DNA of 64,000 bases from JADJWR01 sp964509545. GTDB taxonomy: Bacteria; Pseudomonadota; Gammaproteobacteria; Burkholderiales; Burkholderiaceae_F. This document shows positions 1-8,764 of the stretch, one piece after another. The stretch spans positions 27,683 to 91,682 of the forward strand of contig CAZDXQ010000011.1 in assembly GCA_964509545.1 (NCBI GenBank), given 5' to 3'. Under the pieces are notes generated by a model. That model had not been told where the DNA came from and did no database searches. It was given only the letters and a program-made list of their open reading frames with translations. Each line of letters opens with the position of its first letter. Positions within the stretch are counted from its first letter, which is position 1. The position numbers were made by a program, and so were the translations under genes.

Positions 1-1
1 G

Positions 2-490
2 CTGCTCAAGAGCGGCCAGTTCAAGGAAGTGCATGGCGCCACTGCGCGCCGCGACTCGGCCATCGGCCTGATCGTGCACAACGGCATCTCGCGCATGGCC
101 TCGGCCCGCCGGCGCGAGGACATCGACGCGGCGATGGAGGAAGGGATGATGGAGATCGTCCCGCGGCTGGAGAAGCGCACGCACTACATCGCCACCTTCG
201 CCAACGTCGTGACGCTGGTCGGCCTGCTCGGCACCATCATCGGCCTGATCAAGGCCTTCACCGCGGTGGCCCAGGTCAATCCGGCGGAGAAGGCGGAACT
301 GCTTTCGGCGAGCATCTCGATCGCCATGAACAACACCGCTTTCGCGCTGATGGTGGCGATCCCGTTCCTGCTGGTCCACGCCTTCCTGCAGGCGCGCACG
401 ACCGAGATCGTCGACAGCCTCGAGGCGGCCAAGATCAGCTTCCTGAACCTGATCCACCGTGCCCCGGCCGAGTCCGGCGCGGCGCACTGA
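2..490 (+). CDS. MotA/TolQ/ExbB proton channel family protein (5' truncated by window edge)
   Basis: The frame is open from base 2, so the N-terminus, including the first membrane helix, lies left of the window; about 162 residues are visible against a usual 200-240. Two hydrophobic segments are visible, one rich in TLVGLLGTIIGLIKAF and one containing NNTAFALMVAIPFLLVHAF, typical of the second and third helices of ExbB/TolQ/MotA. In this family the protein forms the inner-membrane pentameric channel that converts proton flow into motion of ExbD/TolR partners. Two ExbD genes and an AgmX-like gene follow directly, so it is inferred to energise that complex. A GTG at 29 is in frame but is unlikely to be the true start. 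Confidence 0.85.
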   Translation: MLKSGQFKEVHGATARRDSAIGLIVHNGISRMASARRREDIDAAMEEGMMEIVPRLEKRTHYIATFANVVTLVGLLGTIIGLIKAFTAVAQVNPAEKAELLSASISIAMNNTAFALMVAIPFLLVHAFLQARTTEIVDSLEAAKISFLNLIHRAPAESGAAH

Positions 491-543
491 AATGACGCCG
501 GTCGCGCGCCGGCTGCGGCCGTCGCTGCGAAGGAGGGAAACAA

Positions 544-1044
544 ATGCGTAGGCGACGATTGCGCAAGCACCCGGCGGCGCTCGAGGTGTCGGCGTTCATC
601 AACCTGATCATCGTGCTGGTGCCGTTCCTGCTGTCGACCGCGGTGTTCACGCGGCTGGCGGTGATGGACATGACGCTGCCGGCGCAGTCCTCGGGCGTGC
701 AGAAGCTGACCGGCGAACTGCAGCTCGAGGTGGTGATCCGCGCCGATGCGCTCGAGGTGGGCGACCGCATCGGCGGGCTGATCGAGCGTATTCCGGCGAA
801 CGGCAGCGGCCACGACCTCAAGGCGCTCGGCGCGCTGATGGCGCAGCTGAAGCAACGCTTTCCGCAGCAGACCGCGGCTACCGTGCTGGCCGAGGCGAAC
901 ACGCCTTACGACGTGCTGGTGCAGGTGATGGACATGGTGCGCGCCGGCCGGCAGGCGCAGGGCACCCGGGTGGTCGGCGTCGATTACTTCCCCGACATCT
1001 CCATCGGCGATGCGCCGCTGCGCACCCGGCAGGCCCGGCTATGA
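544..1044 (+). CDS. ExbD/TolR family biopolymer transport protein, first copy
   Basis: A 166-residue protein with a short basic N-terminus, one membrane helix at about residues 15-38 and a periplasmic C-terminal domain, the ExbD/TolR plan. In classical ExbD/TolR the helix carries a conserved Asp that relays protons; here the aligned position appears to be Asn20 (AFINLIIVLVPFLL). The purine-rich stretch AAGGAGGGAAA just upstream is a good ribosome site. Its stop overlaps the next gene as ATGA, so the two ExbD copies are probably translationally coupled. It presumably acts as the non-protonatable partner of the second copy; that division of labour is inference. Confidence 0.8.
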   Translation: MRRRRLRKHPAALEVSAFINLIIVLVPFLLSTAVFTRLAVMDMTLPAQSSGVQKLTGELQLEVVIRADALEVGDRIGGLIERIPANGSGHDLKALGALMAQLKQRFPQQTAATVLAEANTPYDVLVQVMDMVRAGRQAQGTRVVGVDYFPDISIGDAPLRTRQARL

Positions 1045-1535
1045 ACGGATCGCCCCTGGAGAAGCGTATCGCGCGGCGCGAACGCAACCATTCGAGCGTC
1101 GACCTGAACCTGGTGGCGCTGATCGACATCTTCACCATCCTGATCTTCTTCCTGCTGTCGAACATGGCCGAAGTGCAGGCGCTGCCGAGCTCGAAGGCGG
1201 TACAACTGCCCTTGTCCAACGCCGAAAAAGCGCCGAAGGAAACGCTGGTGGTCGTCGTCAACGATGCCGAGATTGTCGTCGAAGGCCGCCGCGTCGCGGC
1301 CGTGGCCGACGTGCTGCGCGGGGAAGACGACCTGATCACGCCGCTGAAGGCCGAACTCGACCGGCTCGCCAGCCGGCGCGTCGTCCGTCAGGAAAATGCC
1401 GAGGCCGGACAGGCCATCACGATCATGGGCGACAAGGACATCCCCTACCGGCTGCTGCGCAAGGTGATGGTGACCTGCGCCCGCGCCAATTTCAGCGACA
1501 TCGCCTTCGCCGTGCAGCGCAAGGAGCAATCATGA
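1041..1535 (+). CDS. ExbD/TolR family biopolymer transport protein, second copy
   Basis: A 164-residue protein with a single N-terminal helix at about residues 24-45 and a soluble periplasmic domain. Unlike its upstream paralogue it keeps the family Asp in the helix (Asp29 in LIDIFTILIFFLL), the residue used for proton-coupled movement in ExbD and TolR. The start overlaps the stop of the first copy by four bases. Together with the ExbB-type channel it should form the stator-like part of an energy-transducing complex. The partner it pushes on is probably the AgmX-like protein encoded next. Confidence 0.83.
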   Translation: MNGSPLEKRIARRERNHSSVDLNLVALIDIFTILIFFLLSNMAEVQALPSSKAVQLPLSNAEKAPKETLVVVVNDAEIVVEGRRVAAVADVLRGEDDLITPLKAELDRLASRRVVRQENAEAGQAITIMGDKDIPYRLLRKVMVTCARANFSDIAFAVQRKEQS

Positions 1536-1610
1536 GCGCAGCCGGCCTGCCGACGCGCGAATCCCAGGGGCGCGAGCGATGGCGAACTGCGCTCGGAGCG
1601 GCGCCTTATG

Positions 1611-1635
1611 TCGGGCGCGATTGCTTCGCGCCCGA
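1611..1635. repeat. Perfect 10-bp inverted repeat (hairpin) between exbD and the AgmX-like gene
   Basis: TCGGGCGCGA at 1611-1620 and TCGCGCCCGA at 1626-1635 are exact reverse complements separated by TTGCT. No T-run follows on either strand, so it is not a standard intrinsic terminator. It lies in the 175-base gap (1536-1710) inside an otherwise tight operon and may damp or stabilise the transcript. Confidence 0.5.
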
Positions 1636-1710
1636 GCGCGAAGTCAATTTACGCCGATGGCCGCGCGGGCGCAGGATCGACTTCGGCGGGTGCACGCTGG
1701 AGTCGTCTCG

Positions 1711-2781
1711 ATGAACGCGGCGATTACGTTCCCTCCCGGCATCCTGCCCTGGTCGCGCTTCGGCGCCGACGAGGAGCGGTTCCGCCGCATCCTTGCGCGT
1801 ACGCTCGGTGTGTGCATGGCGGTCGCACTGGCGATGCCCTGGTTGCCGGTGCGCGAACCCGATCGCAGCCGGCCGCAGGAACTGCCGCCGCCGATGGCGA
1901 AGCTGCTTCTCGAGCGTGCACCGCCACCGGCGAAACTGGTCCGGCCGGCCGAGCCGCAGACGAGGCCCGCCGAGGCCGACACGCGCACGCCCGATGGGCC
2001 GAAGCTCGAGCCAGGCAAGGTCGAAGCCGCCAAGGTCCCGGTGCCCGAAGCGCGCCGGCCGCAGCCGAACAAGCCGCCCGGCGAGGTGGGCGAGGCCCGC
2101 CGCAAAGCGTCCGGTGTCGGTCTGCTGGCAATGGCCAACGAACTGGCCGAGATCCGCGGTGCGCCGGTGGCCGTGCAACTGAAGCGCGACATCAAGCCGG
2201 GGCCGGGCGTGGGAACCTCCACCGGGCCGGGCGTGGGTGCCGGCTACGAGCAGGGCCTGCCGACGCGCGCCCTGATCACCTCGAATGCGACGCGCGGCAG
2301 CGGCGGCATCAATACCGCTGCGTACAGCCGCGACACCGGCGGCGGCGGGCTTGCCGGGCGCGCGACGACGCTGGTCGAGGGCGTGGCCGGCGGCGGAGGA
2401 GGCGGCGGTTACGGCGGCGGCGGGGCGATGCCCGGCGGTGGCGGTGGCAAGGGACCGGGTGGAACGGTCCAGCGCAGCGGCAGCGGCAAGGCCTCGCGCT
2501 CGATCGAGGAGATCCGCCTCGTTTTCGAGCGCAACAAGGGCGCCATCTACGCGCTTTACAACCGCGCCCTGCGCGAGGACCCGACCCTGCAGGGCAAGAT
2601 CGTGCTCGAACTGAAGATCGCGCCGAGCGGTGCGATCACCGAACTGCGGCTGCTGTCCAGCGAACTGAAGGCGGCGGAACTGGAGCGCAAGCTGCTGGCG
2701 CGGATCCGCCAGTTCGACTTCGGCGCCAAGGATGTCGAACTGATGACAGTCACCTGGCCGGTCGACTTCCTGCCCTCCTGA
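1711..2781 (+). CDS. AgmX/PglI C-terminal domain-containing protein (TonB-like energy transducer)
   Basis: The ATG at 1711 gives 356 residues; the frame is open further upstream, but that part reads as noncoding. The layout is a short cytoplasmic N-terminus, a membrane helix at about residues 33-50, a proline/charged linker (about 55-140), a glycine-rich stretch with long Gly runs (about 210-255) and a conserved C-terminal domain (about 262-356) with RSIEEIRLVFERNKGAIYALY and GKIVLELKIAPSGAI. That C-terminal pattern is the AgmX/PglI domain known from myxobacterial gliding proteins, and the architecture resembles TonB/TolA. Position after ExbB and two ExbD genes supports an envelope-spanning role. 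The substrate or motility function is unknown. Confidence 0.75.
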   Translation: MNAAITFPPGILPWSRFGADEERFRRILARTLGVCMAVALAMPWLPVREPDRSRPQELPPPMAKLLLERAPPPAKLVRPAEPQTRPAEADTRTPDGPKLEPGKVEAAKVPVPEARRPQPNKPPGEVGEARRKASGVGLLAMANELAEIRGAPVAVQLKRDIKPGPGVGTSTGPGVGAGYEQGLPTRALITSNATRGSGGINTAAYSRDTGGGGLAGRATTLVEGVAGGGGGGGYGGGGAMPGGGGGKGPGGTVQRSGSGKASRSIEEIRLVFERNKGAIYALYNRALREDPTLQGKIVLELKIAPSGAITELRLLSSELKAAELERKLLARIRQFDFGAKDVELMTVTWPVDFLPS

Positions 2782-3090
2782 TCGCCCGCTTCGCGGCGCG
2801 CCGCCAGCCGCATCGGGCGAGCCGGCGGCTGCGGCGCGGACCCGGGTGCTCACTGGACTACCCTTTTCACCGGCGTTCGAAGGATTCGCGCTCGCGACAG
2901 CGCGGGCTGCGGCGAGCGCAACTGCTTGCGCTCGCCCCGCGGAGCCGGCCGCGCCTGCGAGCGCGGCCGTGCAACGGCCCGTCGCGCTGACGCTGCTGCG
3001 GCCGCGCTGCCGCCGGCGCTATGCTCGCCGCTCATTCACAACGCGCTCGCGCGGCGCATCGACGCCGCGCGTTGCCGACGGAGGGATGTC
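2782..3090. other. Intergenic stretch with no supported gene
   Basis: About 310 bases between the AgmX-like gene and the thioesterase gene. Open frames cross it in several phases, as expected at this GC content, but none has a ribosome site and recognisable protein content. A GCTATGCT sequence near 3018-3025 could be a -10 element for the downstream gene; no matching -35 is visible. Confidence 0.4.
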
Positions 3091-3522
3091 GTGTCGCAGC
3101 CGCTGATCACCTATCGGGGCACGATCTATCCGTGGCAATGCGACCACGTCGGCCACATGAACGCGATGTGGTACGTGGGCAAGTTCGACGAAGCGACCTG
3201 GCAACTGTTCAACGCCATCGGATTGACGCCGTCGTACCTGCGACAGGAACGCCGCGGCATGGCCGCCGTCGACCAGCACATCTCCTACGTCAGGGAACTG
3301 CATGCCGGCGACGTGGTGACGGTGCGGACCACCGTTGTCGAGGTCAAGGACAAGAGCATCCGCTTCGTCCACGAGATGAGCAACGACGAGACTGGCGAGG
3401 TCGCCGCGCGCACGACGCTCAAGGGCGTGCACATCGATACGGTGGCGCGCAAGTCCTGTTCCTTCGAAGAGGCAATTGCCCGGCGGGCGGAGGCGATGGT
3501 CGCCGGCGCGGCGCGGCGCTGA
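3091..3522 (+). CDS. Acyl-CoA thioesterase, 4HBT/hotdog fold
   Basis: The GTG at 3091, preceded by GGAGGG six bases upstream, gives 143 residues, the normal size for a single-hotdog thioesterase; the longer frame to 2926 is rejected. The N-terminal motif YPWQCDHVGHMNAMWYVGKF contains the Asp and HMN signature of 4-hydroxybenzoyl-CoA thioesterase-like enzymes, which hydrolyse acyl-CoA thioesters in the cytoplasm. The SRPBCC gene follows at 19 bases on the same strand. The acyl substrate cannot be told from sequence. Confidence 0.8.
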   Translation: MSQPLITYRGTIYPWQCDHVGHMNAMWYVGKFDEATWQLFNAIGLTPSYLRQERRGMAAVDQHISYVRELHAGDVVTVRTTVVEVKDKSIRFVHEMSNDETGEVAARTTLKGVHIDTVARKSCSFEEAIARRAEAMVAGAARR

Positions 3523-3540
3523 GCGCGGGGCAGGACGGTC

Positions 3541-4011
3541 ATGGAAATCAGGGCTCCGGTGCGTGCGACGCGCACCTACGTGTAGCGCCTGGTCGCGCCG
3601 CCGGCGCGCGTATTGCCGCTTCTGTGCCCGGTTCGGGAGGCCGACTGGATCGACGGCTGGGATCCGCGGATCGTCTTCAGCGACAGCGGCCTGGTCGAGC
3701 CCGACTGCGTCTTTGTCACGGCAACCGGTTCCGGCGAGGCCGTCTGGTACGTCACGCGGTACTCGCGGCAGGAGAACTTCGTCGAGATGGTCAAGATCAC
3801 TCCGGGCGTCATTGCCTGCCGCTTGACCATCGGGCTGCGCGCGGCCGACGGCGGTTGCGAAGCGACCGTGACCTATACGCATACGAGCCTCGGCCCGGAG
3901 GGCGACGCCTTGGTCGCCTCGTTCACCGACGCGTACTACGTGCAGTTCATGCGCGACTGGGAGGCGCGGCTGAATCATTACCTTCAGCACGGCACGGCGT
4001 TGCCTGCCTGA
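3541..4011 (+). pseudogene. SRPBCC family protein gene interrupted by an in-frame TAG
   Basis: Reading from the ATG at 3541, the frame meets TAG at 3583-3585 and then stays open to 4011. The part before the stop (ending RATRTYV) and the part after it (RLVAPPARVLPLLCPVREAD) join naturally into the N-terminus of an SRPBCC/START-like ligand-binding protein of about 156 residues, so a single nonsense change (for example CAG or TGG to TAG) explains the break. The rest of the domain, with WYVTRYS and YTHTSLGPEG, looks intact. A restart at ATG 3613 would give 132 residues lacking the first strand. A sequencing error is possible. Confidence 0.7.
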
Positions 4012-4044
4012 GCGCGGCACAGGCGGCGAAGCAGCGCCTCGGCC

Positions 4045-4554
4045 ATGTTGGACCTGCGCATCGAGCACGCCGACCCGCAGGGCGCCGACGCAATGGCGCT
4101 GCTGCGCGAAGCGGCGATCGACGCGCGGGCACTTTATCCCGATCTTCATGCCGCCGACGCCCCCTGGCCGACGAATGCGCCGCTAGCGGCCGGCGGCGTC
4201 TACGTCGTGGCCTATTGCGACGGTCGTCCGGTGGCCTGCGGCGCGCTGCGCCGGCTCGACGGCGGCGCGGCCGAAGTGCGGCGGATGTACGTGCACCGCG
4301 ACTGCCGGCGCGCCGGAGTCGGTCGCGCCGTGCTCCGGTTCCTCGTGGACGAAGCCGCGCGGCGCGGGTACCGCACGCTGCGCCTCGAGACGGGCTTGCG
4401 GCAGCGGCCGGCGATGCGGCTTTACGAGTCGTTCGGGTTCCGGCGTATTGCGCCTTTCGGCCCTTACGCCGACGATCCGAGCAGCGTGTGCTACGAGCTC
4501 GCACTCGCCGCGCCCGGCGCGTCCGCCACCGGCGAGGCTGCGCGGCTTAATTGA
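4045..4554 (+). CDS. GNAT family N-acetyltransferase
   Basis: A 169-residue single-domain protein. The central segment VRRMYVHRDCRRAGVGRAVL (about residues 78-97) matches GNAT motif A, with R-x-x-G-x-G/A binding the pyrophosphate of acetyl-CoA, and the C-terminal LYESFGFRRI (about 131-140) is motif B. Enzymes of this fold move an acetyl group to amines or to protein N-termini; the acceptor here is unknown. It starts 33 bases after the broken SRPBCC gene and may share its transcript. Confidence 0.85.
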   Translation: MLDLRIEHADPQGADAMALLREAAIDARALYPDLHAADAPWPTNAPLAAGGVYVVAYCDGRPVACGALRRLDGGAAEVRRMYVHRDCRRAGVGRAVLRFLVDEAARRGYRTLRLETGLRQRPAMRLYESFGFRRIAPFGPYADDPSSVCYELALAAPGASATGEAARLN

Positions 4555-4570
4555 CGGACAGGAGACTGCG

Positions 4571-4888
4571 ATGGGCCGCATCGTCATCGCCGTGTACAGA
4601 CCGAAGCCGGGCTGCGAGGCGCGGCTGCTGCAGGTGGCGCGCAAGCACGAGCCGCTGCTGCGCCGCGAGGGCCTGATCGGCGAGAAGCCGGCGCACCTGA
4701 TGCGGGCGGCCGACGGTACGGTGATCGAAGTGTTCGAGTGGCGCTCGGCCGGGGCGATCGAGCGCGCGCACAGCAGCCCCACCGTGCAGGCGCTTTGGGC
4801 GGAATTTGCCGAGGCCTGCGACTATGTGCCGATGGCCAGCCTCGCCGAAGCGCGGCAGGTCTTCGCCGAGTTCGAGGCGATCGCATAA
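4571..4888 (+). CDS. Small hypothetical protein, probably a dimeric alpha/beta-barrel (ABM-like) fold
   Basis: The ATG at 4571, nine bases after GGAG, gives 105 residues. The N-terminus MGRIVIAVYRPKPGCEARLL and the pattern of an early strand, a helix with EPLLRREG, and a later EVFEWRSAGAIERAHSS resemble the ferredoxin-like fold of antibiotic-biosynthesis-monooxygenase or EthD-type proteins. No catalytic residue can be assigned. The VOC gene begins five bases after its stop, so the two are probably cotranscribed. Confidence 0.6.
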   Translation: MGRIVIAVYRPKPGCEARLLQVARKHEPLLRREGLIGEKPAHLMRAADGTVIEVFEWRSAGAIERAHSSPTVQALWAEFAEACDYVPMASLAEARQVFAEFEAIA

Positions 4889-4892
4889 GCCG

Positions 4893-5318
4893 ATGATCCG
4901 CATCCGCGATATCGATCACATCGTGCTGCGCGTGCGCGAACTGCAGCCGATGCTCGATTTCTACTGCCGCGTGCTCGGCTGCGGCATTGCCCGCCAGCAG
5001 GACGAGATCGGACTGGTGCAGTTGCGCGCCGGCCGCGCGCTGCTCGACCTGATCCCCGTCGATGGCCCGCTCGGCCGCGCCGGTGGCGCCGCCCCGGGCG
5101 CCGAAGGGCGCAACCTCGATCACTTCTGCCTGCGCGTCGAGCCGTTCGACGAGGCGGCGCTCCGCGCCCATCTGGCCGCGCACGGCGTGGCTGCCGGCGA
5201 GACCGCGTCGCGCTTCGGCGCCGAGGGCTCCGGCCCATCGATCTACATCACCGATCCGGAAGGCAATAAGGTCGAACTGAAGGGTCCGCCCTGGCCGGCG
5301 CAGTCACGTCGATCTTGA
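4893..5318 (+). CDS. VOC (glyoxalase/bleomycin-resistance) family protein
   Basis: The ATG at 4893 gives 141 residues, one full vicinal-oxygen-chelate unit of two beta-alpha-beta-beta-beta modules. The usual metal ligands can be placed: His in IDHIVLRVREL near residue 8, His in LDHFCLRV near residue 73, and Glu in NKVELKGP near the end. The family includes glyoxalase I, extradiol dioxygenases and antibiotic-binding proteins; nothing in the sequence decides between them. It follows the small ABM-like gene almost without a gap. Confidence 0.8.
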   Translation: MIRIRDIDHIVLRVRELQPMLDFYCRVLGCGIARQQDEIGLVQLRAGRALLDLIPVDGPLGRAGGAAPGAEGRNLDHFCLRVEPFDEAALRAHLAAHGVAAGETASRFGAEGSGPSIYITDPEGNKVELKGPPWPAQSRRS

Positions 5319-5415
5319 CAGGGGCGGGGGCGGCATTCGCCGTCGGCGAGCCGCGCCGTGGGCGGCTCCGACATGATTTCGCGAGGGCCGCAGCCGGCTC
5401 CGCGATAATGCCGAC

Positions 5416-6207
5416 GTGTCTGCCGACGCCTCACCGCCTTCGCCCGACGCGCAGCCCGTGGTGCGTCAGATCACGCTGGCGCAGCCGCTCGTCTGGCTGC
5501 AGCTGGGCTGGCGCGACCTGCACGCCTGCTTCGGTCCGAGCCTGCTGCACGGCTTGATCGTCGCCGCTGGCGGCCTGGCGATCCTGACGTTGACGCTGCA
5601 CGCATGGCTGCTGCTGCCCGGTGCGCTGACGGGCTTCCTGCTGGTCGGTCCGATCCTGTGCACGGGCCTGTATGAGTTGAGTCGACGCCATGCGGCCGGA
5701 GAACGGCCGACGCTGCGCCATGTGATCGCGGCCTGGCGGCGCGGCACCCGGCCGCTGGTGGCGCTGGGCCTGCTGCTCTTCGTTGCGGCGACGGCATGGG
5801 TGCTGGTTTCGGCGCTGCTGTTCAAGCTGTTTGTCGCCGTGCCGCTGGATTCGCCGCTGCGCCTGCTGCGTTACGCCGTCGCCGGGCAGGGCGGCCGGCT
5901 GTTCTTTCTCTGGCTGCTGGCCGGCGGGCTCGGCGCGGCGCTGGTCTTTTCGCTGACCGTCGTGTCGGCGCCGCTGCTGCTCGACCGGCGCATCGACCTG
6001 CGCAGTGCGCTGCTGGCCAGCGTGCGCGCGGTCGGCGACAACCCGGCGCCGATGGCATTCTGGGCGCTCATCATCATGCTGGCCACCGTGGCGTCGATGG
6101 CCACCCTGATGATCGGTTTCGTCTTCTCGGTGCCGGTGATCGGCCACGCGACCTGGCACGCCTACCGCGACCTGCTCGATGCAACGCGGCTGCCGCCGCG
6201 CGCCTGA
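5416..6207 (+). CDS. DUF2189 family integral membrane protein
   Basis: The GTG start at 5416 gives 263 residues with about six hydrophobic segments. The early motif VRQITLAQPLVWLQLGWRDL and the later SAPLLLDRRIDLRSALLASV are characteristic of DUF2189 proteins, polytopic inner-membrane proteins of unknown function common in proteobacteria. A GATAAT at 5404-5409 lies only seven bases before the GTG, which would place transcription start at or next to the start codon, but no -35 match is visible. Confidence 0.75.
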   Translation: MSADASPPSPDAQPVVRQITLAQPLVWLQLGWRDLHACFGPSLLHGLIVAAGGLAILTLTLHAWLLLPGALTGFLLVGPILCTGLYELSRRHAAGERPTLRHVIAAWRRGTRPLVALGLLLFVAATAWVLVSALLFKLFVAVPLDSPLRLLRYAVAGQGGRLFFLWLLAGGLGAALVFSLTVVSAPLLLDRRIDLRSALLASVRAVGDNPAPMAFWALIIMLATVASMATLMIGFVFSVPVIGHATWHAYRDLLDATRLPPRA

Positions 6208-6262
6208 GCGCGGTCTCAAGGCACCAGGTCTGCGGGATCAGCGAGACGGAAGGCGGAGCAAC

Positions 6263-6493
6263 GTGCCGATGCAGCCCGGACCTTTAGGCCTGACCGAGGC
6301 CCAGATTGCCGAGTTCGGCATGACCTGGGGCGTGGGCGCCTTCATCGCCTTCATGCTGTTCATCATCTGGAAGCTGGCGCGCGACTCGAAGGCGGGTCGT
6401 TTCGGCACCTTCATCCTGTTCTTCGTGCTCGCCTTCGGCATCCTCGGCTTCATCGCCAAGCAGATCATCCAGTGGATGATCGGGATTGAATAG
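6263..6493 (+). CDS. DUF2788 domain-containing small membrane protein
   Basis: The GTG at 6263 follows AGGCGGAG with good spacing and gives 76 residues; ATG at 6269 is an alternative. The sequence has an amphipathic start (LTEAQIAEFGMTWGVG), a membrane helix (about 23-40), a short cytoplasmic loop SKAGRFG and a second helix. This is the DUF2788 pattern, an uncharacterised two-helix inner-membrane protein. Confidence 0.75.
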   Translation: MPMQPGPLGLTEAQIAEFGMTWGVGAFIAFMLFIIWKLARDSKAGRFGTFILFFVLAFGILGFIAKQIIQWMIGIE

Positions 6494-6515
6494 CCGCGCC
6501 TTGCGCCTCGTCGTG

Positions 6516-7193
6516 CTACGACACCCGCGTCCAGGTGAAAACGCGCACCGGCGGGATGTTGATCAATTCCCATTCCTTGCGCGCCATGCCCAGATACGGC
6601 ATGGTGTAACGGGCCACATGCGCCCGCACCTGGTAAGCGACGAATCGGCCGCCCGGGGCGAGCAGGCGAGCGACCTCGGCCGCGATCCGGTCAGCGACCT
6701 CATTCGGCATGGTCGAGAACGGAATGCCCGAGATCACCGCATCGGGCGCCGGCAGCCGGTGCTCGGCGAGGAAGCGGGCGATGAACTCGGCACTGCCCTG
6801 GACGATGGCGAGCCGCGGATCGCGGATCGACGCGCGCAGCCCGGCGGCGAAGGCTTCGTTCAGTTCGATCGCCAGCAACTGCGCGGCGGCCGGCAGCGCG
6901 CGCAGGAAAGCGCGCGTCGTGCCGCCGGTGCCGGGCCCGAGTTCGACCACGCAGCGCGCTCTTGCCAGGCGTGCGTTGCGCACCAGACGCTGCTCGAGCA
7001 CGTGCGAGCTCGGGATCACCGAACCGACCTGCTCGGGGTGGGCGACGAAGCCGCGCAGGAAGGCAATGCGCTCGCGCAGCGCTGACAGCGCGCCGGGCTC
7101 GCGTCGTGTCCGCTCGCCGTCGGCGCGCTCGAGGGTCGATAGCCCTGCGTGCGCGACGCCGGCGCGCGGCACATTCTGGTGGTCTGGTCGCAT
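6516..7193 (-). CDS. Class I SAM-dependent methyltransferase, phospholipid N-methyltransferase-like
   Basis: A 225-residue minus-strand protein. After a poorly conserved N-terminal 40 residues come FLRGFVAHPEQVGSVIPSS, typical of PmtA-like methyltransferases, and the SAM-binding motif I VVELGPGTGGTTRAFL at about residues 81-96. Later motifs include ISGIPFSTMP (motif IV region) and VAYQVRAHV. PmtA-type enzymes methylate phosphatidylethanolamine at the membrane surface; rRNA adenine methyltransferases share the fold, so the substrate is inferred. The gene is divergent from dusA, with 71 bases between the starts. Confidence 0.7.
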   Translation of the reverse strand: MRPDHQNVPRAGVAHAGLSTLERADGERTRREPGALSALRERIAFLRGFVAHPEQVGSVIPSSHVLEQRLVRNARLARARCVVELGPGTGGTTRAFLRALPAAAQLLAIELNEAFAAGLRASIRDPRLAIVQGSAEFIARFLAEHRLPAPDAVISGIPFSTMPNEVADRIAAEVARLLAPGGRFVAYQVRAHVARYTMPYLGMARKEWELINIPPVRVFTWTRVS

Positions 7194-7264
7194 AATCCTC
7201 CCCCGGCTGGCCTGCCTGCCGAACAGGCCGATCGTGAAAACGTCGCCTTGAACGTTGTTCTGCA

Positions 7265-8281
<1,017 letters not shown>

Positions 8282-8302
8282 GCGCTGCCGGCGCGCCGGC
8301 GT

Positions 8303-8764
8303 TCAGCGCGGCGGCGTTCCGCACTCCTGCGCGTACAGCTCTTCGGCCCGTTTGACGCGGCGCTGGGCTTCCGTGCGCTTCTTGAGCGTTGCGGCTGCCA
8401 GTTCCTCCTGCGCCTGGCGCAATCGAGTCTCGAGCCGGCGACAGTGCGCCTCGTGCTTCTTCGCCTTCGCCTGCGCCTGTTCGTGCTCGCGCGCTGCTCG
8501 TTCTTCCGCCGCCTTGCGCGTTCGTTCGAGCGCCACCGCTTCGCGCGCGTCCCGGCGCGCCCGTTGTTGCGCGGCCTGCCGATCGGCCGCGCTCGGCGCA
8601 ACGGACGGCGGCAGCGTGCGCACTGCCGTCGTTCCCGGCGGGCAGGGTCCGTTGGCATAGCTGATGCGGCCGTCCGGCGCCTCGCAGCGCTGGATATCCT
8701 GCGCCATGACGGGCAGGAACGCGGCTACGGCCAAGCAGGCCGCGGCGCGTGGCACGTGGCTCAT
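8303..8764 (-). CDS. DUF4124 domain-containing secreted protein, downstream copy
   Basis: The ATG at 8764 gives 153 residues with a Sec signal peptide (cleavage probably after PVMA). The mature part begins with the DUF4124 core RCEAPDGRISYANGPCPPGT, in which two Cys residues may form a disulphide, followed by a long Ala/Arg/Glu-rich helix (about 60-140) with coiled-coil character. The start overlaps the stop of the upstream paralogue as ATGA, so the pair is translationally coupled. Function is unknown; the family is envelope-located. Confidence 0.75.
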   Translation of the reverse strand: MSHVPRAAACLAVAAFLPVMAQDIQRCEAPDGRISYANGPCPPGTTAVRTLPPSVAPSAADRQAAQQRARRDAREAVALERTRKAAEERAAREHEQAQAKAKKHEAHCRRLETRLRQAQEELAAATLKKRTEAQRRVKRAEELYAQECGTPPR

